Assembly: GCA_028818695.1 (NCBI GenBank)
Contig: JAPPNK010000020.1
Span: 128,632 to 192,631 of the forward strand
Direction: 5' to 3'
From: Candidatus Poribacteria bacterium
Lineage (GTDB): Bacteria > Poribacteria > WGA-4E > GCA-2687025
Length of the DNA: 64,000 nucleotides
Part shown: piece after piece, positions 33,732-43,461 of the stretch
Numbering within the stretch: position 1 is the first letter of the stretch
Layout: each line of letters starts with the position of its first letter
Position numbers and translations under genes: made by a program
Notes under the pieces: model-generated
Databases searched by the model: none
What the model saw: only the letters and a program-made list of their open reading frames with translations
What the model was told of the DNA's origin: nothing

Positions 33732-34868
33732 ATGAGATTTTTTGCCTTATGTTGCGCCGCCGCCGCTCTTCTGATCGGTTGCGGCGACGCCGATCATTTC
33801 GCCAGCCCATACGACGCGCGCAACCCGCTCACCGAAGGCGGAGTCGTCGGCGTTGAAATTATCAACGGAGATGAAAGCGCCATGGTGATGTGGCGAGGCC
33901 TCGGCCTGAGCGGCACATCCTCCTACCGAATCTATAGACGGTACATGGGCGATCCGAATTCGACATATGAGCTCATTGGAGAGAAGCAGGCTGAACTTGA
34001 CCCATCAACCGGCATCGAAGTCAAGAACGCGCTCTACCGCTTTGAGGACCCCCAAGATTCTCTGAATCCGACCGCTCTTTTGAACGACTCCATGGACCCG
34101 GCGACCGGCAATCGCGTTCCGTATCTTTACCGCGTTAGCGCTGTGGACGATGAAGGGGCGGAGTCTCCCGATCCGTCGGCGTTGGACGAACGCCCTTGGC
34201 TCGGATATTCAGCGACGCCCAGCGAGCCCCCTGCAGGGCCGATTCCGGTGCCTTTGACGAGCGATTTGCGCATTGAGTTGGAATGGACAGAGTATGCGCT
34301 GCCGGACGATGTGCAGGCATACCGCGTTTACGCCTCAAACGACGGGATTGAATGGACGCTGGCGCAGGAGATTGACGCGCGGCAGACCGTCGGGAACGAT
34401 ACGGGTCAGATTCTGCGCGAAGAAGATCTGAAGCGTTATGTGGACGACCAGTTCACGCAGGACGGGCAGGTTCGGCATTATCGGACAGGGGCTGTGGACG
34501 ACGCCGGGGTTGAGAGCGCGGCGGAACCATCGAATCAGGTTGAGGTTGCGACTCCCAATCTGCCGCCCGCCGGCGTTCCGTTTGTATTCGAAGCGCTTCC
34601 GCTTCCCGGCGGTCTCCAGCGCATTCATATCGTCTGGGCGCCTGCGCCTGAAGCGGACGTTGTCGGATATAATGTGTATGAGAGAGCCCCTTTGGATCCG
34701 ACGGGCTGGACGCTGCGCGAGACGCTGGAAAACCCGGCAGCCAGCGAGACATGGCTCACGCCGGACGAAGACGGGCTGATCGATTATTTTGTTACGGCAT
34801 ATGACGACACCCCGCGCGATGACGGCAGTTTTGATCAAATTTATCCGCCCGGTTTTGTGAACCCATAA
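33732..34868 (+). CDS. Lipoprotein with fibronectin type III-like domains
   Basis: A 378-residue protein with a lipoprotein signal (lipobox LIGC near residues 15-18). Three FN3-like units follow, each with a W-x-G/W-x-P start and a Y-x-V/Y-R-x-Y core: AMVMWRGLGLSGTSSYRIYRR, LEWTEYALPDDVQAYRVYAS and IVWAPAPEADVVGYNVYERA. FN3 modules usually mediate binding at the cell surface. It is in one block with the barrel protein 11 bases downstream, which suggests both are outer-membrane proteins working together. Confidence 0.78.
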   Translation: MRFFALCCAAAALLIGCGDADHFASPYDARNPLTEGGVVGVEIINGDESAMVMWRGLGLSGTSSYRIYRRYMGDPNSTYELIGEKQAELDPSTGIEVKNALYRFEDPQDSLNPTALLNDSMDPATGNRVPYLYRVSAVDDEGAESPDPSALDERPWLGYSATPSEPPAGPIPVPLTSDLRIELEWTEYALPDDVQAYRVYASNDGIEWTLAQEIDARQTVGNDTGQILREEDLKRYVDDQFTQDGQVRHYRTGAVDDAGVESAAEPSNQVEVATPNLPPAGVPFVFEALPLPGGLQRIHIVWAPAPEADVVGYNVYERAPLDPTGWTLRETLENPAASETWLTPDEDGLIDYFVTAYDDTPRDDGSFDQIYPPGFVNP

Positions 34869-34879
34869 GGAGATAAGAG

Positions 34880-35803
34880 ATGCGGCGCGCAGTAGTATGG
34901 ACGGTCTGTTTGAGTGTTGTATTGGGAGCGTCCGCTTCGGAACATGGGGCGTTTCCGCGAGTTGGATTGCAGGAAACCGCTTACACGCTTGGGGCGGGAG
35001 GTTTCAGCGCTTCTATCGGCGTGTCTCCGCTGGAAACGCGTCTGCCGAGACTTGGCGGGGCGTCCGTCTTTCAAACGCTCAATATCGGCGGCGTTGAAGC
35101 GGAACGAGAAGTCCTTTACGAAGCGGAAGGCTCGCTCATACCGATTATGCTCGGTTTCGGCGTCTCCGAATCGACCGATCTGTATCTGTCGGGAACGATC
35201 GCTGTCGGAACGCGCCAGAAGACGGTCAAAAATTATTACGACTCGCCCAATCTCGACGGAGCGCTCGACAGGATATACGATCAACCGCTTTTTGACGCCG
35301 GGGTTGGAATCAAGCGGGTTTTGAAGCCGGACTACGGAGATGGACTCCCCTCGATCGCCTTCGGGATACGCGCCCGCGCCGGATATGCGTCGGACGACTT
35401 CGAAGAGTTCAAAGACGACACGCCTGAAGACGGTTATTTTTCGGCTGGCGGCGACGCCTATATCGCGTTGAGCGCATCGTTTGGGGAGCTGCTTCGGGCG
35501 CATGGGAGCGCGGGTTTGGATGTGTCTCAAAAAATGGGCGCGCGGTCGTTAGCTGGAGTCGGCATTGAGGCGGCGGCCGTCCCAGGACAACTGACCGTCG
35601 TCGCTTCTTACGCCATGCGTCGAAACCTCGCCGGCATCGAAAGTACCTCCCTTATGACGGTCGGGCTGCAATACTACTTTTCGCCGACCTCCTCCGCCCA
35701 GATCTACGCGACTCCCGAACAGGAGATGTATTTTGAGGCGTTGCGACTCGGCAGCAAGCCTGAGGGACTGAAACCGACCGGCCCCATGCAAGAGCTGTTT
35801 TAA
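34880..35803 (+). CDS. Predicted outer-membrane beta-barrel protein
   Basis: A 307-residue protein with a signal peptide (ending near ASAS-EH) and alternating hydrophobic strands with Gly/aromatic turns, for example GGFSASIGVSPLETRLPRLG, LIPIMLGFGVSESTDLYLSG, IAFGIRARAGYASDDFEEF and STSLMTVGLQYYFS. The pattern suits a 10-14 strand barrel. Closest in look to generic porin-like or YjbH-type proteins; no specific family is assigned. AAGGAGATAAGAG lies upstream of the ATG. Confidence 0.68.
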   Translation: MRRAVVWTVCLSVVLGASASEHGAFPRVGLQETAYTLGAGGFSASIGVSPLETRLPRLGGASVFQTLNIGGVEAEREVLYEAEGSLIPIMLGFGVSESTDLYLSGTIAVGTRQKTVKNYYDSPNLDGALDRIYDQPLFDAGVGIKRVLKPDYGDGLPSIAFGIRARAGYASDDFEEFKDDTPEDGYFSAGGDAYIALSASFGELLRAHGSAGLDVSQKMGARSLAGVGIEAAAVPGQLTVVASYAMRRNLAGIESTSLMTVGLQYYFSPTSSAQIYATPEQEMYFEALRLGSKPEGLKPTGPMQELF

Positions 35804-35806
35804 CCG

Positions 35807-36256
35807 ATGCGGGCTGTTGTCCAGCGGGTATCTCAAGCCTGCGTTTCGGTTGAGGGGCGAGCGATCGGCAAGATTGAGCGCGGACTGCTCATACTTCTAG
35901 GCGCGGCGCAGAACGACGGGTTGAAGGATGTCCAATATATGCGCGACAAGACGGCGCATCTGCGCGTCTTTCCCGACCATGAGGGGCGCATGAATCTGTC
36001 GCTGATCGACATTGCCGGGTCGGCGCTGGTCGTGCCGCAGTTCACGCTGCTGGGCGATGGACGCAAAGGCCGCCGTCCAAATTATATGAAAGCGGCCGCC
36101 CCCGACGACGCGCTGAACCTGTACCGGCAATATGTCAAGGAGCTGCGCGGCATGGAGATCCATGTCGAAACGGGGCAATTCGGCGCCATGATGGAGGTGT
36201 CGCTCGTGAACGATGGGCCGATTACGCTGCTGCTTGATTCAAGAAAACAGTTTTGA
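35807..36256 (+). CDS. dtd: D-aminoacyl-tRNA deacylase
   Basis: A 149-residue DTD enzyme that removes D-amino acids (and glycine from tRNA-Ala) from tRNA. The family N-terminus MRAVVQRVSQACVSV, the active-site strand VVPQFTLLGDGRKGRRPNY and the Gly-Pro motif LVNDGPITLLLDS are clear. In most DTDs the strand reads VSQFTL; here the Ser is Pro, a change in the catalytic pocket worth noting, though the Gly-cisPro motif is intact. It overlaps the Xer gene by one base. Confidence 0.94.
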   Translation: MRAVVQRVSQACVSVEGRAIGKIERGLLILLGAAQNDGLKDVQYMRDKTAHLRVFPDHEGRMNLSLIDIAGSALVVPQFTLLGDGRKGRRPNYMKAAAPDDALNLYRQYVKELRGMEIHVETGQFGAMMEVSLVNDGPITLLLDSRKQF

Positions 36257-37164
36257 TGGCTCGCCAAAACCGCTTTGCGGATGAAATCGACGCGTACTTG
36301 ACCCATCTTGAAGCGGAGCGCGGACTCTCCCCGCACACGATCTCCAACTATCGGCGCGATCTAACGCAGACCGCCGAGGCCGCCGCTCAATACGGCAGAA
36401 GCTCCTTCGCCGAAACGACCTACATTGACCTGCGCCGTTATCTGCAGCAGCTGAGCGGGAGGCTTAGCCCTAAAACGGTCAGCCGGCGCGTTTATGCGCT
36501 CCGTTCGTTTTACCGTTATCTTGAAAGCGACGAAGGACTGGAAAACAACCCGGCGCGCAAGCTCGAACCGATCAAAACATGGACGGAGATACCGGAGGTT
36601 TTGACGCCGGAGGAGATCGCGCGGATGATCGACTCATGCGGGAACGACGCTGCCGACCTTTACGGCTTTCGGGCGCGCGTCGTCATCGAAACGCTCTACG
36701 CGACAGGGCTGCGCGTCTCGGAACTGGTCGGGTTGAAGATGGAGGACGCGCGTCTGGAGAGCCAATATCTGCGCTGCACAGGCAAGGGCGGAAAGCAGCG
36801 GCTCGCCCCCATCGGCGGATGCGCCGCGGAAGCGCTGCGCCGCTGGATCGGCGAGACGCGGCAGAAGCTGCTCGGTGGGGCGGAAAGTCCATGGCTGCTC
36901 GTCACGCGGGGCGGCGGGCAGATGCGGCGGCGGCAAATTTGGCTCATCGTCAAAAACGCGGCAAAAAAGGCGGGCATACAGCGCAACGCCTCGCCCCATA
37001 CGCTGCGCCACTCCTTCGCAACGCACCTGCTGGAAAACGGGATGGATCTGCGCATCCTGCAGGAGATACTGGGGCATGACCGCATTTCGACAACGCAGCT
37101 CTACACGCGCGTAGAAACGGAGCGGCTTCGGCAGGCGCACCGCGATTTTCATTTGCGCGGCTAA
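36256..37164 (+). CDS. xerD: Tyrosine recombinase XerC/XerD
   Basis: A 302-residue site-specific recombinase that resolves chromosome dimers at dif with FtsK. The SAM-like N-terminal core-binding domain is followed by the catalytic domain. Catalytic residues are Arg153 (TGLRVSEL), the beta-hairpin Lys (GKGGKQR), His248 and Arg251 (HTLRHSFATHLL), His274 (GHDRISTTQ) and Tyr283 (LYTRV). Length and motifs fit chromosomal Xer rather than phage integrase; assignment to XerD rather than XerC is tentative. No flanking attachment site or phage gene is visible. Confidence 0.9.
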   Translation: MARQNRFADEIDAYLTHLEAERGLSPHTISNYRRDLTQTAEAAAQYGRSSFAETTYIDLRRYLQQLSGRLSPKTVSRRVYALRSFYRYLESDEGLENNPARKLEPIKTWTEIPEVLTPEEIARMIDSCGNDAADLYGFRARVVIETLYATGLRVSELVGLKMEDARLESQYLRCTGKGGKQRLAPIGGCAAEALRRWIGETRQKLLGGAESPWLLVTRGGGQMRRRQIWLIVKNAAKKAGIQRNASPHTLRHSFATHLLENGMDLRILQEILGHDRISTTQLYTRVETERLRQAHRDFHLRG

Positions 37165-37179
37165 ATGCCCGCCCTTGCC

Positions 37180-38310
37180 TTATTCTTCCTCCGTCTCGTT
37201 TCTTTCGTCGTCATTTTCGCGCTCATCGCTGGAATCTAGCGCATCGGTCTTTTCCTGGCTCTCTGATTTGCCGGCCGCCTCTTCCTTCATTCTTTCCACG
37301 AACTCCTCTTTATTTATCCCTGGCTGGTTCATCTCCTCCATTTTCTTCATGAACTCATCCCTCACCCCAGCTTTTTTCACACCTAGTCTGGCGATTAGCA
37401 ATACCGGGATCAGGACAACAATCTGGATGGCGACGAACGCTGAATTAATCAGCGCATGGACCAAGGATGTCATCCAAAACGCCCTCCAGAAAGAGACGCT
37501 CCTCCAATGGGCATAGACAAACGCAAAATAGAATCCTCCGAGTATTCCTGCAGAGATGCCGCGTCCAACAGAGAAGACAAAATGCGCAAGCGCAAACAGA
37601 ATCATCGATACGACGATCTGCGTTCCAAAAGACGCCCCCGCTAAGCTGAGCAACGCGATTGGAATCGCCTGGTATTTCAGCGTTTCAGAAATGGGGGCAT
37701 GTACGACGGTGCGTCCGAATCTACGAGAGATCACATTTAAAAGTCTTTTCAACGCTTCGCCGGCAGGGGCGCCTATCGCTTGCTTAATATCTTCAAACAG
37801 GCTGGATTCGTGATCGGTTCTGATCTGATGAACATCATCTTTTTTATTCTTTTTTGTCCAACCAAACTTGAAGATTTTGTCAAGGATAGCGATTGCGATG
37901 GATACTCCGATCCCTGCGAGGAAAAATTCCAGCGCAACGCGCCAGCAAAATGTCCAAGGGTCGGTCAGCGTTTCATGCCGCCGAAGCCACCCAACCGTCC
38001 ATTCAAACGAGTCGGCTCCTAGGAGCAGCCCCAGCGCCGCCGCCCCGACAGCAATCAGCGCCCATTTCCAGCGCCTCAACTGTAATTTGTAGTTTTGCAG
38101 AGATCGTTCTGTTATTGCCGTAGGGATGATCGCGCATGTGAGCGCAAACGCGTAATAGCCTGTCCATCCTCCGTATTTGCCGAGCAAGGCGAACGTCAAC
38201 CCGCCCAGCAGTGCCGCCGCCCAGAGCAGAATCTGTCGGCGGAGATTTGGGCGTTCGTCCTGCGCGTCTTTGGTTTCTTCCTTTTTCGCGCCGTTTGTTT
38301 CTTCAGTCAT
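37180..38310 (-). CDS. CPBP-like intramembrane protein (degenerate CAAX-protease family), copy 1
   Basis: A 376-residue polytopic protein with a charged cytosolic N-terminus and a very acidic/basic C-terminal tail. The CPBP motifs are recognisable but changed: HAPISETLKYQAIPIAL replaces the glutamate motif EExxxR, and LFALAHFVFS and LVHALINSAF supply the two histidine motifs. It may be a metalloprotease with altered first motif or an inactive relative. The start at 38310 is chosen for GAGG 6 bases upstream; the ATG sits over the stop of the upstream paralogue. A shared block (RRWKWALIAVG, FEWTVGWLRR, PWTFCWRVALE) shows tandem duplication. Confidence 0.8.
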   Translation of the reverse strand: MTEETNGAKKEETKDAQDERPNLRRQILLWAAALLGGLTFALLGKYGGWTGYYAFALTCAIIPTAITERSLQNYKLQLRRWKWALIAVGAAALGLLLGADSFEWTVGWLRRHETLTDPWTFCWRVALEFFLAGIGVSIAIAILDKIFKFGWTKKNKKDDVHQIRTDHESSLFEDIKQAIGAPAGEALKRLLNVISRRFGRTVVHAPISETLKYQAIPIALLSLAGASFGTQIVVSMILFALAHFVFSVGRGISAGILGGFYFAFVYAHWRSVSFWRAFWMTSLVHALINSAFVAIQIVVLIPVLLIARLGVKKAGVRDEFMKKMEEMNQPGINKEEFVERMKEEAAGKSESQEKTDALDSSDERENDDERNETEEE

Positions 38311-39139
38311 CTTCATCCTCACTCTCATGCCGCTCTTTGTTTTTCTTTGTCCATTCAAATATCTTTTTCAGGATTGCCGGCGGAACGTTTCCAAGCGAAT
38401 GGGAAAGAGCCGTTATCCAGAACGCCTTTCTAAAGGAAAACTGCAGCCAATAGGCGTAGGTGTAACCGAGATACACGCCGCCGACATTTCCAGCGGCCAA
38501 TCCTGACCCGATGGAATTCGTATAATGGACAAGCGCGAACAGTACAGCGGAAGCGGCAACCTGCGTTCCAAATGACGCGTCCATCCAGTTCAGCAACCCG
38601 ATGGGAATCGCTTGAAAAAGCGCCGTTTCTAATATAGGCGCGAGGAATACAATATCGGGGAAAGTGGGACGGATGTTGGGCTGTTTGTCCTTCATCCAGC
38701 CGAATTTGTATTTCATGTCGATGAAGCTGAACAGAATAGCAGCCGCTATCGTAACGCCCATTTTTTCCAACGCGATGCGCCAGCAGAATGTCCATGGCGG
38801 ATGAACCTCGTAGCGGCGCAGCCATCCGACGAACCATTCAAACGCATCAGGTCCTTCAAGAATGCCCAGCGCCGCTGTACCAACTGCGATCAGCCCCCAT
38901 TTCCAGCGCTTTAGTAAGAAAAGCAGAGGCTTCCACTGCGCATTCACTATCCTTGCCGCATAGTACAATGCAGCCGTCGCCCAGAAGGGGGTCCAGTTGA
39001 CAATTCCAATGAGAGCCGCCAACGCTGTCGCAGCGGCGATCGGCCCCGCTATCCATGAAAGCGTTCGGCGCCGCTTTTTGGCGCGTTCATTTTGGGCGTC
39101 TTTATGATCTTCAACTTTATCTTCGCTCATTTGCTCCAA
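38303..39139 (-). CDS. CPBP-like intramembrane protein (degenerate CAAX-protease family), copy 2
   Basis: A 278-residue paralogue of the next gene with the same N-terminal block (KRWKWGLIAVG, FEWFVGWLRR, PWTFCWRIALE). CPBP motifs appear as APILETALFQAIP, LFALVHYTNS and ALSHSLGNVP. As in copy 1, one Glu rather than two is kept in the first motif. It has a charged N-terminus and acidic tail on the cytoplasmic side. It is the first gene of the pair; nothing else is in the transcript. Relatives cleave prenylated proteins or confer bacteriocin self-immunity; here no substrate is seen. Confidence 0.8.
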   Translation of the reverse strand: MEQMSEDKVEDHKDAQNERAKKRRRTLSWIAGPIAAATALAALIGIVNWTPFWATAALYYAARIVNAQWKPLLFLLKRWKWGLIAVGTAALGILEGPDAFEWFVGWLRRYEVHPPWTFCWRIALEKMGVTIAAAILFSFIDMKYKFGWMKDKQPNIRPTFPDIVFLAPILETALFQAIPIGLLNWMDASFGTQVAASAVLFALVHYTNSIGSGLAAGNVGGVYLGYTYAYWLQFSFRKAFWITALSHSLGNVPPAILKKIFEWTKKNKERHESEDEDD

Positions 39140-39294
39140 ATCTATGCCTAATGGTCAATATGAGAACTTTAAAGTATCATAATTGGCTTTTCTAATGAAT
39201 GCAACCGCGTAAGTCTGACGGCAGTCTCTATAGGCGATGATTTTGGTTTTAAAGAGCCGTTTTAGAATGCGGAGGCTGTTTGGTAGAACTCTGG
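39140..39294. other. Non-coding gap left of the hairpin repeats
   Basis: The 333-base gap between the CPBP pair and the methyltransferase gene has no supported gene. Its first 155 bases are AT-richer and contain the palindrome ACTTTAAAGT; the remainder holds two hairpin repeats. A weak TTGACG (39410-39415) could be a -35 box for the methyltransferase, but no good -10 follows. Confidence 0.5.
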
Positions 39295-39318
39295 ATTCCC
39301 GCTTTCGCGGGAATGACG
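39295..39318. repeat. Hairpin repeat, full copy
   Basis: ATTCCCGC-TTTC-GCGGGAAT followed by GACG, with 8-base arms. It is identical over 24 bases to the copy at 57437-57460. A second small hairpin, CTGCC-CGAAA-GGCAG, follows at 39321-39335. Confidence 0.85.
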
Positions 39319-39340
39319 ATCTGCCCGAAAGGCAGACGGT

Positions 39341-39379
39341 TTCTGCTGAGATTCTGAATTCCCGCGCGCGGAAATGACG
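39341..39379. repeat. Hairpin repeat, shortened copy
   Basis: A degenerate copy with the left flank TTCTGCTGAGATTCTGAATT and core CCCGCGCGCGGAAATGACG. The left flank is shared with the copies at 57420 and 60381, showing that the repeat unit is longer than the stem alone. Confidence 0.65.
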
Positions 39380-39472
39380 ACGGCAAAATGAACGCCTGCT
39401 CATGCAGACTTGACGGAGGCGTCTGAATCGCGCATACCATGACCCAAGCAGGAGCCGAAGAGGCGGGGAAAG

Positions 39473-41323
39473 ATGAGCGTTCGGAACCTAAACGCGCGAT
39501 GCTATTTCAAGCTGCGTCAAAACATCGTTCTGGAAGGCGACGTCGTATTAGCGGAGATGGAGCTTCAGGCGCTGACCGCCGCGCAACTGACGCCCATTGA
39601 ATCAGCGGACGCAGCCTGCCGGTATGTTCCTTCCGCCACGCATTTGAAGGGGCTGTCGCATCCCTCCTCCCATGTCCGTTCATCAGGCGTTTTAGGTTTT
39701 GGGGCGGATGTCGAGGCGGCGCGTTTGCCTGATCTTGTCAACAGCCTCAGCTTTGTTGAAAGAATATACGCCGAATTTGGCGACGCCAGCGCCGCAAAGC
39801 GCTGCTTTGATCTTCTTGAGCGGCGCTGCCCTAGGTTGTGCCGCTTGCGCGCATCGTCGGGAGGCGGCTGTCTTATGGAGGCGGTCGCGCGGTTCGCCTT
39901 CTTGGAGCTGTCAAGGACAGCGCTCAAGCGCGCCGAGTCGATCTCGGAGGCGAAAGAGAATCTGGGCGCGCTGCTGGACGGCCTCTTTCATATCGGCGAT
40001 GACGGCGGGAGCGCGTTTGGCAGGCGGCTCGCCGTCGAAGCGCTGCGCGCTAAGAATACGTCCGCGTTTCTGTCGCATGACCTGCACTATTACAAGGCAA
40101 AGTTTTTTCCGCGAATGGCGCGGTCGCTTCTCAACATCGGGCGGGCGGCTGTCGGGCGCGGGCGTCCGTTCGCGTTCGACAACTTTGTCGGCAGCGGCAC
40201 AACGCTTTTGGAAGCGGCGACGCTTGGGCTTGAAAGCGCCGGGGCGGACATTGACCCGCTCTCCGCGCTCATCTCCCGCGCCAAGATTGAAGCGTTAGAA
40301 CATTCAAGCCGCCGTCTCAATGCGGCGGTCGGAGCGGTCGTTTCCGAGTTAGAAGCAAGGCGGCGGAAGCAGGGCGTCTTGGGCGGCGGCGCGTCAAGAA
40401 AAGCCGCATCTGAAACGGAACTGTTTCCCCCATGGCTGTTGAAAAACCGCAAAATGACGCCTGAAGTTTCAAGCGCGCTGGCGAAGGAGATACGGCTGCT
40501 TCAAACGGCTCTTGTCGACCATCCCCCAGAAATGAAGCGGCTGACGCAGGCGCTCGCGTCGGACGCCATCGCGCGCAAGATCAAGATGCGCGTTTTAGGG
40601 ACGGGCAGCGGGCGGTTCTCGCTCGCCTTCGGCAAAACGCCGCTCATCGACAGCTTTTCCCGTTCGCTTCGTTGGGCGTCAAAGACGGCCGCCGCCGCTG
40701 AATGGCTGCGCTCGGAGTTGAACATAACGCCGGCGCCGGCGTCTGCGCTTGTTGGGGACGCGCGTCGATTGCCAATTCGGAGCGGCGCCGTCGATATTGT
40801 TGTTACTTCGCCGCCGTATCTGCCGGCGTCCAGCGGACGCGAAAGCTACGCGAAGGCGAGAGCCGTCTCGCTCAGGGCGGTTGGCGTCTGGAATGTGGAC
40901 GAGCTGATTGAAAGCTCCGTTGGGAGCATGTCGGGAGGCGTCGGCGAGTCGATTCGATTGAGCGCGAAGGAGGCGGAGGCGGTCGCTTTTTTGAAAAACG
41001 ACGAACTGCGGCGCGTCAAGGTGCTCCCGACAGCGCGGTATTTTATGGATATGCGGGCGTCGTTCCGAGAAATGTTTCGCGTTATGAAGCGGGGCGGGTT
41101 TGCCGCTGTTGTGAGCGGGAAGCAGAGCGCGTTTTACCGTTTTGCAACGCGCGAACTGTTATACGCGGTTCCGTCCGCTGAATTGTTGGCGGAATCTGCG
41201 CAGGACGCGGGCTTTGAGCTGGAGCGCCTTCTGGATGTTCAGCTGAAAAAGTCGAATCGAAATGCGCGTCCGCGGTCTTTGGACGACTATTTTGAGACGG
41301 TCATTATGCTGCGGAAGCCTTGA
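39473..41323 (+). CDS. DNA modification methyltransferase (N4/N6 amino class) with long insert
   Basis: A 616-residue protein. HDLHYYKAKFFPRMAR (near 203) followed by DNFVGSGTTLLEAATLGLESAGADIDPLS (AdoMet motif I, Asp236) is the pattern of amino-methyltransferases that begin 'H-x-Y-x-A-K-F'. Motif IV, VVTSPPYLPA, is at 445-449, about 200 residues later, with a predicted helical target-recognition insert between. TSPPY favours N4-cytosine. The N-terminal 200 residues (ARCYFKLRQNIVLEGDVVLAEMEL) look like the N-terminus of Trm11-type tRNA methyltransferases, so an RNA substrate is an alternative. No restriction enzyme is adjacent. Confidence 0.8.
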   Translation: MSVRNLNARCYFKLRQNIVLEGDVVLAEMELQALTAAQLTPIESADAACRYVPSATHLKGLSHPSSHVRSSGVLGFGADVEAARLPDLVNSLSFVERIYAEFGDASAAKRCFDLLERRCPRLCRLRASSGGGCLMEAVARFAFLELSRTALKRAESISEAKENLGALLDGLFHIGDDGGSAFGRRLAVEALRAKNTSAFLSHDLHYYKAKFFPRMARSLLNIGRAAVGRGRPFAFDNFVGSGTTLLEAATLGLESAGADIDPLSALISRAKIEALEHSSRRLNAAVGAVVSELEARRRKQGVLGGGASRKAASETELFPPWLLKNRKMTPEVSSALAKEIRLLQTALVDHPPEMKRLTQALASDAIARKIKMRVLGTGSGRFSLAFGKTPLIDSFSRSLRWASKTAAAAEWLRSELNITPAPASALVGDARRLPIRSGAVDIVVTSPPYLPASSGRESYAKARAVSLRAVGVWNVDELIESSVGSMSGGVGESIRLSAKEAEAVAFLKNDELRRVKVLPTARYFMDMRASFREMFRVMKRGGFAAVVSGKQSAFYRFATRELLYAVPSAELLAESAQDAGFELERLLDVQLKKSNRNARPRSLDDYFETVIMLRKP

Positions 41324-41329
41324 CGCAGG

Positions 41330-43372
<2,043 letters not shown>

Positions 43373-43394
43373 TCAGATCGGCGTTTCGTTCCAC

Positions 43395-43422
43395 TTGGCA
43401 AACGCGCCCTATGCTGTAAAAT
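43395..43422 (+). promoter_or_regulatory. Sigma70-like promoter of the sulfatase gene
   Basis: TTGGCA (43395-43400) and TAAAAT (43417-43422) are 16 bases apart, each with five of six consensus bases, 39 bases before the ATG. Confidence 0.6.
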
Positions 43423-43461
43423 AACCTTTGCGACAGCCATATCCAAACTGGGAACTTCGAC

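Noticed and set aside
36256-37164. Phage or integron integrase
   Set aside because: The Xer motifs, length, position after dtd and lack of attachment sites or phage genes fit a chromosomal dimer-resolution recombinase.
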